A stretch of DNA of 64,000 bases from Mangrovicoccus ximenensis. GTDB lineage: Bacteria; Pseudomonadota; Alphaproteobacteria; Rhodobacterales; Rhodobacteraceae. The first letter of the stretch is position 1. The number at the start of each line of letters is the position of its first letter. This document shows, in pieces, positions 39,690 to 48,004 of the stretch. The stretch spans positions 148,102 through 212,101 of the forward strand of contig NZ_QBKZ01000014.1 in NCBI RefSeq assembly GCF_003056725.1. Reading direction: 5' to 3'. Below the pieces are notes generated by a model that saw only the letters and a list, made by a program, of their open reading frames with translations, ran no database searches and had not been told where the DNA came from. The position numbers and the translations under genes are program-made.

Positions 39690-40295
39690 ATGACAAAGGT
39701 CCTGATCCTCGGGATCGGCAACGTGCTCTGGGCAGACGAGGGCTTCGGGGTGCGCTGCGTGGAGCGGCTCTGCGAGCGCTGGCGCTTCGGGCCCGATGTC
39801 ACCGTGCTCGACGGCGGCACGCAGGGTCTCTACCTGCTGCCCTTCCTCGAGGAGGCCGACATTCTGGTGGTCTTCGATGCGGTCGATTACGGGCTCGCGC
39901 CCGGCACGCTGAAGATCGTCGAGGATGCCGAGGTGCCGCAATTCATGGGCGCCAAGAAGATGAGCCTGCACCAGACCGGCTTCCAGGAGGTGATCTCCAC
40001 CGCGACGCTGATGGGCTACTGCCCGGACCGGCTGATCCTGATCGGCTGCCAGCCCGAGGAACTCGAGGATTACGGCGGGGGCCTGCGCGCCCCGGTGGCG
40101 GCGCAGATCGATCCGGCGATCGGCATTGCGCTGGAAATGCTGGCGGTCGAGGGGATCGTGGCCGAACCCGGCCCCGGCGACGCCTCGCTGCTTGCCGACC
40201 GCGCCATCCTGCGCGGCGCCTACGAGGCCGGCCGCCCCTCCGAGGACGAGGCCTGCCGCACCGGCGACGACCGTTTCTTTCCGGCGGAGGGCTGA
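39690..40295 (+). CDS. hupD: Hydrogenase maturation protease
   Basis: The 201-residue HupD/HyaD-type endopeptidase removes the C-terminal extension of the hydrogenase large subunit after nickel insertion. Nickel-sensing ligands are Glu16 region ([15 protein letters not shown]), Asp in VVFDAVDYG and His in [12 protein letters not shown], all present. Start at 39690 is chosen because [11 protein letters not shown] is the usual N-terminus. It is followed by hupF after 4 bp. Confidence 0.94.
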   Translation: MTKVLILGIGNVLWADEGFGVRCVERLCERWRFGPDVTVLDGGTQGLYLLPFLEEADILVVFDAVDYGLAPGTLKIVEDAEVPQFMGAKKMSLHQTGFQEVISTATLMGYCPDRLILIGCQPEELEDYGGGLRAPVAAQIDPAIGIALEMLAVEGIVAEPGPGDASLLADRAILRGAYEAGRPSEDEACRTGDDRFFPAEG

Positions 40296-40299
40296 GCCG

Positions 40300-40620
40300 A
40301 TGTGCCTGGGCGTCCCGATGCAGATCCTCGAATGCGACGGCATTGCCGCCCGCGCCACCGACGGAACCCGCGAAGAGCTGATCGACCTGTCGCTGACCGG
40401 CTGGGTCGCGCCGGGCACTTGGGTGCTGACCTTTCTCGGCGCCGCGCGCGAGGTGATCTCCGAGGCCGAGGCGCTGAAGATCTCGGATGCGCTCGACGGG
40501 CTGCGCAGCCTGATGGCGGGCGGCGGCCTGGGCGATGCCTTCGCCGATCTCGAGGCACGCCCGCCGTCGCTTCCGCCCCATCTCCAGGCCGCGCTCGATG
40601 CCGGCCGCAAGACAGCGTGA
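40300..40620 (+). CDS. hupF: HypC/HupF-family hydrogenase chaperone
   Basis: The 106-residue product begins [14 protein letters not shown]; the Cys2 that HypC-type chaperones use to carry the Fe(CN)2CO unit is there. The longer C-terminal tail ([12 protein letters not shown]) is typical of HupF, which protects the large subunit under oxygen, as opposed to the shorter HypC. It lies 4 bp after hupD and 7 bp before hupG. Confidence 0.93.
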   Translation: MCLGVPMQILECDGIAARATDGTREELIDLSLTGWVAPGTWVLTFLGAAREVISEAEALKISDALDGLRSLMAGGGLGDAFADLEARPPSLPPHLQAALDAGRKTA

Positions 40621-40627
40621 GGATGCC

Positions 40628-41008
40628 ATGAGCCACCCCCTGATCGACCGCCTGACCACCGAATTCGGCTGGCCGCGCCTGGCAACCCCCGAGGATGTCA
40701 CGGAATTCGTCTCGGCCCCGGGCTGGCATGTCGTCTTCGTGCCGGGCGACCCCAAGCGCAACCTCGAGACCGCCGATGTCGCCGTGATCCTGCCCGAGCT
40801 GCACATGGTCTTCCAGCGCGCCTTCGACTGCGCCGTCGCCTCGGACGCGGTGGAAAGCGCGATCCGCCACGAGACCGGAGTTCTGAAGACGCCGGGCCTC
40901 CTGTTCTGGCGCGACGGGCGCTTCGTCTCGGGCATCGCCAAGGTGCGCGACTGGGATGACTACATCCGCCGCATCCAGTCGATCCTGTCCCAGCCAGCCG
41001 CAGCGTGA
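40628..41008 (+). CDS. hupG: HupG/HyaE-family hydrogenase assembly protein
   Basis: A 126-residue thioredoxin-fold protein without the CxxC pair. WHVVFVPGDPKRNLETADVA, VLKTPGLLFWRDGRFVSGIA and WDDYIRRI are family features. HupG/HyaE helps assembly of the hydrogenase small subunit with its Tat signal. Position between hupF and hupH matches the canonical order. Confidence 0.9.
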   Translation: MSHPLIDRLTTEFGWPRLATPEDVTEFVSAPGWHVVFVPGDPKRNLETADVAVILPELHMVFQRAFDCAVASDAVESAIRHETGVLKTPGLLFWRDGRFVSGIAKVRDWDDYIRRIQSILSQPAAA

Positions 41009-41016
41009 GGCAAGCC

Positions 41017-41345
41017 ATGGTATCCAACTTCCGTCTTCCCCCGATCGGCTTCGGCCCCGGTTCCCAGCCCTCGCCGGACGAAGGCCCGGATCTGGCCTAC
41101 ATGGAACTGCCGCAGAACATGCGGTCCTATTCGATGCATGTGCCCGACGCGCCGGAGGACGGCGATGTCTCGGCCGCGCTCGAGCTGCTGGGCCGGATCG
41201 CCGACGCCGCCGGTCTGGTGGCGATCGACGGCGGCAAGGCGCGCTATGACCTGTCGCGGCTCGATCCGGCCAGCCGCCGGCTGATGGCCGAGACGCTGGG
41301 CCATGGCGAGGTGGCGATGCTCGGCGCGGCGGACGAAGTCGAGCT
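41017..41345 (+). pseudogene. hupH: hupH 5' fragment (HyaF-like assembly protein)
   Basis: The frame MVSNFRLPPIGFGPGSQPSP, then LAYMELPQNMRSYSMHVPDA and LSRLDPASRRLMAETLGHGE is the N-terminal third of HupH, which assists [NiFe]-hydrogenase small-subunit maturation. At about 41345 (AADEVELG) it turns into minus-strand istB sequence. About 110 of roughly 280 residues remain. hupJ, hupK and the hyp genes that normally follow are not present downstream. Confidence 0.85.
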
Positions 41346-41625
41346 GGGCAAGCGCCGCGATGCGCTCCCGGTCCAGCGACGGCTGGAACGAGAAGTCGAA
41401 GCTTTCCAGCGTCTTGATCGGCATCAGCTTGGCGGTGCGCAGGGCGACCTTGATGCGGCGGCCCTCGCGCGTTGCGTACTCTTCGCCCAGCAGCGCGTCG
41501 ATCGCCTCGACGGCGGTGATCTCGCCGCGCTCGAGCCGGGACAGGGCATGTTCCAGCGCTTCCAGGGCGCGCGGCATCCGGAGACCGATCAGGGCGCCGC
41601 GGATGCGCTCGAGCTGTCCGCTCAT
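41346..41625 (-). pseudogene. istB: istB of IS21-C, 5' part
   Basis: The first 90 or so residues of an IstB: MSGQLERIRGALIGLRMPRA, ALEHALSRLERGEITAVEAI, LLGEEYATREGRRIKVALRT and FDFSFQPSLDRERIAALAQL. The ATPase domain is lost at the hupH join. This part carries no hairpin insert. Confidence 0.85.
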
Positions 41626-41865
41626 GGCTGCCCGCCCGCGGCCAGGCGGCGGCCGACGGCATCATGGAACTCGAGCGGGCGGCGCAGGCCCTGGACCGGC
41701 ATCTGCTGGGGCGGTCTCGGCGGCGGCGCCTTGCGATGGGCGGGATCGACCCGGCGCAGGCCCTTGCCCTCGAGCACCGGGTGGCATGCGTTTCCGCGCC
41801 GTGTCGGGCACCGAGTAGAGATTGCCGCCGACCGAGACCATGCCCTCGCGGATGACCCGCCGCTC

Positions 41866-41908
41866 GTTCGCCAATGTCGCTCGGACCATTGGCGCGAATT
41901 GGCTCACT
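41866..41908 (-). repeat. Hairpin insert, class A
   Basis: Forty-three bp between istA AIPYDAVL and ERRVIREGMV (about two residues expected, net +37). On the minus strand AGTGAGCCAATTCGCGCC, then AATGGTCCGAGCGACATTGG, CGAAC; arms GCCAAT/ATTGGC. Confidence 0.85.
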
Positions 41909-42115
41909 CAGCACCGCATCATAGGGGATCGCGGGCAGCGGCTTCAGGGCGGGCTTCTCGTCGGCGAAGGCCTGCTCGACGATCCGCCGGGTGGTGGCGT
42001 GGAGCCACGGGTTCGCCACTTCGGCCCGCCAGGCATCGAACTGCGCGTTCAGGTCGTCGAGGTTGCGGAAGCTGCGGGCCAGGAAGAATTCCTGCCGGAT
42101 GTAGCGGAACGGCCG

Positions 42116-42169
42116 CTTGTTGTACGGGCTTGCGCGGCGCCACTGGCGCCACGGTCCCTTCAACTCCCT
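42116..42169 (-). repeat. Hairpin insert, class B
   Basis: The minus-strand core AAGGGACCGTGGCGCCAGTG-GCGCCGCGCAAGCCC is almost identical to the copy in IS5 at 38506. It lies between istA AKTKG and RPFRYIRQ (net about +42). Confidence 0.82.
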
Positions 42170-42264
42170 TTTGTTTTGGCGCGGTACGGGCGGCAGGCGC
42201 GGGGAATGGCGCCGTAGTGGTTCAGCAGCGCGACCAGCGACGCGTTGTAGGTGACCACCCCGGC

Positions 42265-42306
42265 GTTCGCCATGGGTCTCGAACCATGGCGACCACATGG
42301 CTCACT
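42265..42306 (-). repeat. Hairpin insert, class A
   Basis: Forty-two bp between istA AVIGE and GVVTYNASL. On the minus strand AGTGAGCCATGTGGTC, loop GCCATGGTTCGA (one base shorter than usual), GACCCATGGCGAAC; otherwise a near copy of 4059. Confidence 0.87.
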
Positions 42307-42553
42307 CTTCGCCGATCACTGCCGTTTTCATCCGGTCATAGAGGATTTCCTCCGGCGCGCAGCCGATGGCCTCGAAGGCGCCGATATGGCAGCGCAGGAC
42401 GGATTGCTGGTTCTGACTGGCCACGAAGCGTCCCCAGAACCACCGGCTGTGGCCGAGGACCATGCTGAACAGCCAGACCTTCCGGACGCCGCCGGGCTCG
42501 TCGGTGAATTCTGCCGTGAACTCGGCGAAATCCACCTGCGCCTGCCGCCCCGG

Positions 42554-42615
42554 CATTCGGCGCTGACGATCGTCCACTGGACGATCGCCTCGGCTGCGCC
42601 GACCGCGCTCTCATT
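42554..42615 (-). repeat. Hairpin insert, long palindrome variant
   Basis: Sixty-two bp between istA RRFE and GRQAQVDFAEF (two residues expected, net about +56). On the minus strand it begins AATGAGAGCG and ends GCGCCGAATG, enclosing GCGATCGTCC-AGT-GGACGATCGTC. The ends match the GAATGAG...CGAATG type. Confidence 0.75.
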
Positions 42616-42745
42616 CTCGAACCGCCGCTCGAACGGCTTCGGCGCCGATGGGCGGGCGGTGCGCAGGAAATCGGTGACGGCCGTGTAGCCGCCGTCATAG
42701 CCCATGGCGCGGAACTCCCGCAGCAGCCGGACGCCGCTGAGACCG

Positions 42746-43601
42746 GGGGGGGGGCACCGCGGAGCTCGGCCCGCGCCTCAGGCCCCAGTTCCTCCGTAAT
42801 CGCCGCGAAAAGGAAAACATGCATGAGCCGCCCGCGCATCAGCCCGAAGCTCTCGAGGTGACCATTGGTGGCGAGGATCACCGAGCGGCAGGAAACCGAG
42901 CCCTTCGGCGTCTCAACGCGCCAGCCGCCTTCCTGGCGGGCAAAGCCGGTCACCGGGCTCCCCTCGTGGATTGCCGCCTTGCCGGACAGCCCGGCGGCGA
43001 GGCCGCGGACATAGCCCGCAGGCTGGATCATCACCGTGCCGGGGGTCCAGAGGCCCGAGACGTAGTGGCGGCTGCCGGTGAGCGTGCGCATCTGCGCGGC
43101 GTCCAGCATCTCGTGGCGCTCGCCCAGGGAATCGAGATGGGCGGCATAGCTGCGGTTCCGTGCATCGGCAGCCGCGCAGGCGGCGCCGTTCACTTTGCCC
43201 GAGGCCTCGAAATGGGCCGGATCGATGCCGTATTCCGCGACGGCCTCGCGGGCAAAGCCGATCGCCTGCCGGTTCAGCGCGATCTGCGCCCGGTCATCGC
43301 CGCCGCCTGCATAGTCGTCCGAGGTCAGCTCGTGCGGCAGGTCGATCATGAAGCCGGAATTTCGCCCGGCGGAGCCCTCGCCAATCTGTCCCGCCTCCAG
43401 CAGGACCACGTCAAGCGACGGGTCGAGCTGCTTGAGCCGCCGCACCGCCGAGAGCCCGGCAAAGCCGCCGCCCACCACGACGATGTCGGTAGTCCGGTCC
43501 GCGTCGAGCGGCGGCAAGGCGGGCCGGGCGGGCAGGATCGCGTTCCAGCCGGCAGGCCCGGCGAGTTTCGGCAGACGTCTGGCAGAGAAGCGCGTCGTCA
43601 C
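42746..43601 (-). pseudogene. FAD-dependent amino-compound oxidoreductase, 3'-truncated
   Basis: The first about 285 residues of a DadA/PuuB-type flavoprotein. The FAD-binding motif DIVVVGGGFAGLSAVRRL is at about residues 38-55, with AGRNSGFMIDLPH following. The GTG start at 43601 is preceded by GGAAGGA. After ITEELGPEARAELRG the gene meets IS21-C sequence; the C-terminal substrate and FAD-binding part is lost. It is first in line after the aldehyde dehydrogenase on the same strand, so it probably oxidised an amine or amino acid in the same pathway. Confidence 0.8.
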
Positions 43602-43680
43602 GGGCGGGGTCCTTCCGGATGGAGAGCAGAGGGGGCAGGTCCGGCGGCGGCCGGGAACGGAACCGCCGCCGGGAAGAAGT

Positions 43681-45189
43681 TCAGCCGATGGCCGAGCCGG
43701 AGGGGTCCGAGAGGTCCAGCCAGATGGTCTTCAGCTGGGTATACTGGTCATGGGCGTGGATGCCGTTGTCGCGGCCGCCGAAGCCCGATTGCTTGTAGCC
43801 GCCGAAGGGCGTGGAGATGTCGCCCTCGCCGAAGCTGTTCACGGTCACCGTGCCCGCGCGCAGCATCCGCGCGCCGCGGATCGCGCGGCGGGCATTGGCG
43901 GTGAAGATCGACGCTGCCAGGCCGTACTCGGTGTCGTTCGCCACCGCGATCGCCTCCTCGAAGCTCGCGACCGGGATCACGGTCAGGACCGGGCCGAAGA
44001 TCTCCTCGCGCGCCAGCGGATGGGCATTGTCCGGCACTTCGACGATGGTCGGCTCGACGAAGGCGCCATCGACAGTCCTGCCGCCCATCAGCACGCGGCC
44101 CTCGCCCACCTGTTCCAGATAGCCCGCGACCTTGGCGAAATGCGCCTGCGAGACCAGCGCGCCGATGCGGACTGACGGGTCGAGCGGCGCGCCGATGTTC
44201 CACTGCCGCGCCTCGGCCTCGATCCGCTCCATCAGCGCGTCGCGGATGTCGCGATGGACGATCAGGCGCGAGGCGGCGGAGCAGTTCTCGCCCATGTTCC
44301 AGAAGGCGCCGTTGACGACATGGCGGGCGACCTCGTCGAGATGCTCGGCGTCGTCCATGACGATGCAGGGGTTCTTGCCGCCCAGCTCCAGCACGACTTC
44401 CTTGAGGTTCGAGTCGGCCGAATAGTGCAGGAAGCGGCGGCCGGTGGCGGTCGAGCCGGTGAAGCTGACCATGTCCACATCCGCATGGCGGCCCAGCGGC
44501 TCGCCCACGGCGCTGCCGGAGCCGGTCACGACGTTCAGAACGCCTGCCGGGATGCCCGCCTGATGCGCCAGTTCTGCGACGCGCAGCGCGGTCAGGGTGG
44601 TTTCGGCGGCGGGCTTCACGACGACCGAACAGCCGGCCGCCAGCGCCGGGCCGATCTTCCAAGCCAGCATCAGCAGCGGGAAGTTCCAGGGCAGGACCAG
44701 CCCGACGACGCCCACCGGCTCGCGCAGCACCATGGCGATATGGTCGTCGGAGGCAGGCGCGACCTGGTCGTAGATCTTGTCGATCAGCTCGGCATGCCAT
44801 TTCAGCACGTGGATCGTCTCGGGCACGTCCACGGTGGCGCAGTCATAGATGGTCTTGCCGGAATCGAGGCTCTCCATCACCGCCAGCTCATGGGCCTCGC
44901 GCTCCATCAGGCGGCAGAGCTTCAGCATCGCCTCCTTGCGCTCGGCCGGATGCAGCCGCGACCAGCGCCCGTCCTCGAAGGCTTCGCGCGCCTTCGCGAC
45001 GGCCAGGTCGACATCTTCCGCCCCGCAGGCCGCGATCTCGGCCAGCTTTACGCCGGTGGCAGGGTTCACCGTCGCGAAGGTTGCGCCCGAGGCGGCGGGC
45101 CGGAAGCTGCCGCCGATGAAGGCGTTGCAGGGCAGCACCAGCGATGCGGCGATGGCTTCGTATTCTTCCCTTGTCAGCAGGTCGCTCAT
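43681..45189 (-). CDS. Aldehyde dehydrogenase
   Basis: A 502-residue NAD(P)-dependent aldehyde dehydrogenase close to PuuC/AldH. LPWNFPLLMLAWKIGPAL and VKPAAETTLTALRVAEL form the cofactor site, FTGSTATGRRFL the Rossmann loop, VLELGGKNPCIV the general base Glu, and MGENCSAASR the catalytic cysteine. Full length and intact. It lies 3 bp after the DHDPS-like gene, with the FAD enzyme next, which suggests oxidation of an aldehyde formed from an amine or hydroxy-amino acid. The specific substrate is inference. Confidence 0.92.
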   Translation of the reverse strand: MSDLLTREEYEAIAASLVLPCNAFIGGSFRPAASGATFATVNPATGVKLAEIAACGAEDVDLAVAKAREAFEDGRWSRLHPAERKEAMLKLCRLMEREAHELAVMESLDSGKTIYDCATVDVPETIHVLKWHAELIDKIYDQVAPASDDHIAMVLREPVGVVGLVLPWNFPLLMLAWKIGPALAAGCSVVVKPAAETTLTALRVAELAHQAGIPAGVLNVVTGSGSAVGEPLGRHADVDMVSFTGSTATGRRFLHYSADSNLKEVVLELGGKNPCIVMDDAEHLDEVARHVVNGAFWNMGENCSAASRLIVHRDIRDALMERIEAEARQWNIGAPLDPSVRIGALVSQAHFAKVAGYLEQVGEGRVLMGGRTVDGAFVEPTIVEVPDNAHPLAREEIFGPVLTVIPVASFEEAIAVANDTEYGLAASIFTANARRAIRGARMLRAGTVTVNSFGEGDISTPFGGYKQSGFGGRDNGIHAHDQYTQLKTIWLDLSDPSGSAIG

Positions 45190-45192
45190 GGA

Positions 45193-46110
45193 TCAGTTCT
45201 CCGCCTTGATGGCTGCAATCGTGGTCTTCAGCGTCCGGATGACCTGCTCCAGCTCGCGCTTCTCGTCCTTGTCGAAGCCCCGGAGCGGCGGGCGCATCGC
45301 GCCGGTCGGATGGCCGAGGAATTCGGTGCCGTGCTTGACGGCCTGGATGAACTTGCCGCCCTGCTCGAGCACGCGCATCAGCGGCATCATCGCCGACATG
45401 ATCCGGCGGCCTTTGGCGAAATCGCCGTGCACGGCGCAGGTCTCGTAGAGGAAGACATGCTCCTCCGGCAGGAAGTTCGAGCCTGCGCAAATCCAGCTGC
45501 GCGCGCCCCAGGCGAAGAATTCCAGCGCCTGGTCATCCATCCCGCAGGACATCTGGATATGCGGGTAATCGCGGGCCAAGAGGTGGACGCGGTTGATGTC
45601 GCCGGAGCTTTCCTTGATGCCGACGATGTTGCGCGAGCGGCAGACGAGGTCGAGGAACTCGGTCCCCATCTCCACGCCCATCCGGCCCGGGTAGTTGTAG
45701 AGGATCACCGGCAGGTCGGCGGCGCGGTCGATGGCGAGCGCGTTCATCGCGTTCTCGCGCTCGGTCGGGACCGAATAGGGCGGCGTGCCGAGGAGCAGCG
45801 CATCGGCCCCCATCTCCCGCGCGCCGATGGCCAGGGCGACCGAGTCCGGCGTGCGCAGCGCGCCGGTGCCGACGATCAGCGGCAGTCGGCCGTTCAGCCG
45901 CTCGCCGATGAAGCGGGCCAGCACCAGCCGCTCTTCGACGGTCTGGGCGTAGTTCTCGCCGGTCGAGCCGCCCGAGATGACGCCATGGACGCCGGAGGCG
46001 ACGAGATGCTCGACGATGTCGGCGAGCCGGTCGAAATCGGGCTCGAGATCGGTGCCGTAGGGGGTGACGATGGGGGTGTAGATCCCCTCGAGGACAAATC
46101 TGTGCGTCAT
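45193..46110 (-). CDS. Dihydrodipicolinate synthase-family lyase/aldolase
   Basis: A 305-residue class I (Schiff base) TIM-barrel enzyme: GGSTGENYAQTVEERLVLA near residue 45, catalytic Tyr in ILYNYPGRMGVEM and Schiff-base Lys in IVGIKESSGDINR. Its context (aldehyde dehydrogenase, TRAP carrier, FAD oxidase) argues for a catabolic member, for example a keto-acid dehydratase or deaminase, and against DapA itself. The start at 46110 gives MTHRFVLEGIYTPIVTPYG. Confidence 0.88.
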   Translation of the reverse strand: MTHRFVLEGIYTPIVTPYGTDLEPDFDRLADIVEHLVASGVHGVISGGSTGENYAQTVEERLVLARFIGERLNGRLPLIVGTGALRTPDSVALAIGAREMGADALLLGTPPYSVPTERENAMNALAIDRAADLPVILYNYPGRMGVEMGTEFLDLVCRSRNIVGIKESSGDINRVHLLARDYPHIQMSCGMDDQALEFFAWGARSWICAGSNFLPEEHVFLYETCAVHGDFAKGRRIMSAMMPLMRVLEQGGKFIQAVKHGTEFLGHPTGAMRPPLRGFDKDEKRELEQVIRTLKTTIAAIKAEN

Positions 46111-46139
46111 GCGCGGGTCTCCGGTTCTGGGGGAACGGC

Positions 46140-47438
46140 TCATTGCAGGAAGCCCATCAGCCGCGGCAGGAACAGCGCGAGCGGCGGCCAGTAGGTGGTG
46201 ACGAGCATCACCGGCAGCGCGGCGAGGCCCATGAAGTAGAGGGCGGGACGCATCACCTCGGACATGCCGACCTTGCCGACCCGGCAGGCCATGAAGAGGA
46301 TCGGCGCCATCGGCGGGCTGTTCGCGCCGATCACCACCGAGGTGCCGATGATGGCGGCGAAATGGACGGCATCGACGCCGATCTCGGCCATGACCGGGAC
46401 CATCAGCGGGCTGATGATGGCGATCACGCTGACATCGTCCATGATCATGCCCAGCAGGATCAGGAAGATGTTGACCATCAGCAGGATGACCAGCGGACTG
46501 TCGAAGGTGCCCAGCAGCAGGTCGGTCAGTTCCTGCGGCACGCGCTCCAGCGTGAAGATGCGGCTGGCGACGAAGGAGAAGACCAGGATGATCATGATCA
46601 CGCCGGTCGTGGTGCCGGCCTGGATCACCGCCTGGGCGATGCCCTTCAGCGACAGCTCGCGGTAGACGAAGAGTCCGACCGGGATGGCATAGACGACCGA
46701 GATGGCCGCGGCTTCGGTCGGCGTGAAGATGCCGCCATAGATGCCGCCGAGGATGATGACCGGCAGCATCAGCGCGGGAATGGCCGCACGTCCGGTGGAG
46801 AGGCTCTCCGACAGGCGTTGGCGCGCCGGGATTTTGGCGTCGTCGCCGCCCATGTGGCGGACGACATGGATGCGGTTCAGCACCGAGAGCACGATCATCA
46901 GCAGGATCCCCGGCCCGACGGTGGCGAGGAAGCATGCGGCGATCGACTGCCGCGTGACGACCGCATAGAGGATCATCGTGATGGAGGGCGGGATCAGGAG
47001 GCCCAAGAGCGACGAGACGCCCAGGAGCGCCGAGGTGTAGCCGCGGGCATAGCCGTGGCGTTCCATCGGATCCAGCATGATCGAGCCGATCGAGGCCACC
47101 GCCGCCGAGGCCGTGCCCGAGATCGCCCCGAAGATGCCGCAGGCCACCACCATCGAGGTGCCCATCCCGGTCTTCGACCGTCCGACGACCGCCTCGACGA
47201 ACTCGACGAGCCGCCGGGCGATGCCGCCCGACTGCATCAGGTAGCCGGTCATCACGAAAAGCGGCAGCGCGACCAGGATCACCGAGTTCACCGCCCAGAA
47301 GCCGGTCGTCATCAGCGAGGAGATGTCGATGTCGTAGACCACCGACAGGATCAGCGTCATGGCGGCGAAGGAGAACACCACCGGGACGCCGGCCATCATC
47401 AGGACGATGACAGCGAGGATTGCGAGAAGCGCGCCCAT
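46140..47438 (-). CDS. dctM: TRAP transporter large permease (DctM)
   Basis: The 432-residue protein with 12 or so hydrophobic helices has the DctM features PLFVMTGYLMQSGGIARRLV, GTASAAVASIGSIMLDPMER and GIYGGIFTPTEAAAISVVYA. It forms the sodium-coupled transport unit with DctQ and the periplasmic DctP. It overlaps dctQ by one base (TGATG). Confidence 0.94.
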   Translation of the reverse strand: MGALLAILAVIVLMMAGVPVVFSFAAMTLILSVVYDIDISSLMTTGFWAVNSVILVALPLFVMTGYLMQSGGIARRLVEFVEAVVGRSKTGMGTSMVVACGIFGAISGTASAAVASIGSIMLDPMERHGYARGYTSALLGVSSLLGLLIPPSITMILYAVVTRQSIAACFLATVGPGILLMIVLSVLNRIHVVRHMGGDDAKIPARQRLSESLSTGRAAIPALMLPVIILGGIYGGIFTPTEAAAISVVYAIPVGLFVYRELSLKGIAQAVIQAGTTTGVIMIILVFSFVASRIFTLERVPQELTDLLLGTFDSPLVILLMVNIFLILLGMIMDDVSVIAIISPLMVPVMAEIGVDAVHFAAIIGTSVVIGANSPPMAPILFMACRVGKVGMSEVMRPALYFMGLAALPVMLVTTYWPPLALFLPRLMGFLQ

Positions 47439-47956
47439 CAGACGGTCTCCGCTTCCGGGTTGCCGGAATGGACGTCGCGGCCGCGGATCTCCTGCACGAG
47501 GTCGCGCAGCAGGTAGGCGACGAACAGGACCGCCGCGACCAGCAGCGCCGCCTGCGACACCCACCACGGGATGCCGAAGACCGGGGTGGTCTGGCCGCGC
47601 TCCAACCCGAAGGACACGAGCGACCAGGACCAGGTGACGAAGGCCACCGCCACGCCGAGCGACACGGCGGTGGAGAAGATGTCGGCGGCGCGGTGCAGGC
47701 GCGGGTTGCGGGTAATCACACGGACGAAGTCGGCGCTGAGGTGCGACCGCTCGCGCGAGGCCATCACCGCGCCCAGCATGTAGAACCACATGACGCCGAT
47801 CAGCATCAGCTCCTCCAGCCCGAAGACCGGGGTGCCGAGCACGGCGCGGCTGAAGATGCCCCAGGCCAGCAGCACGGCGACGGCGAGCCCGAGCACGACC
47901 AGCACGGGCTGGATGATCCAGGCCAGCGCCCGGTCGAGAAGTGAAAGGATGTTCAT
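47438..47956 (-). CDS. dctQ: TRAP transporter small permease (DctQ)
   Basis: A 172-residue four-helix membrane protein: WIIQPVLVVLGLAVAVLLAW, the helix LMLIGVMWFYMLGAVMASRE and RSHLSADFV, which is the conserved DctQ segment. Partner of DctM. It precedes dctM with a one-base overlap. Confidence 0.92.
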   Translation of the reverse strand: MNILSLLDRALAWIIQPVLVVLGLAVAVLLAWGIFSRAVLGTPVFGLEELMLIGVMWFYMLGAVMASRERSHLSADFVRVITRNPRLHRAADIFSTAVSLGVAVAFVTWSWSLVSFGLERGQTTPVFGIPWWVSQAALLVAAVLFVAYLLRDLVQEIRGRDVHSGNPEAETV

Positions 47957-48004
47957 GGCATGTCCTCCCTGTGCCGCGGCCCTTGCGGGCCGCGGCGGAC
48001 AGGA

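Larger units (their letters stand above)
41346..42745 (-). mobile_element. IS21-family element C, degraded
   Basis: The minus-strand istA and the start of istB, lying between truncated hupH and a truncated FAD oxidoreductase gene. istB stops at about 41346 and the istA N-terminus is missing at about 42745. Four hairpin inserts are in istA. Neither flanking gene continues on the other side, so this is a recombination joint and not a simple insertion. Confidence 0.82.
41640..42745 (-). pseudogene. istA: istA of IS21-C, interrupted four times
   Basis: Blocks on the minus strand in order: MGYDGGYTAVTDFLR, then RRFE, then RQAQVDFAEFTAEFTDEPGG and RWFWGRFVASQNQQSVLRCH, FEAIGCAPEEILYDRMKTAV with IGE, then VTYNASLVALLNHYGAIPRA, then RPFRYIRQEFFLARSFRNLD, NPWLHATTRRIVEQAFADEK and PLPAIPYDAVL, then RRVIREGMVSVGGNLYSVPD. 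Inserts at 42554, 42265, 42116 and 41866 separate them. The last block is followed by degraded sequence to istB. Confidence 0.88.

Noticed and set aside
45193-46110. DHDPS-family gene as biosynthetic dapA
   Set aside because: Its operon is catabolic (TRAP transporter, aldehyde dehydrogenase), and no lysine-pathway genes are near; family membership alone does not justify dapA.
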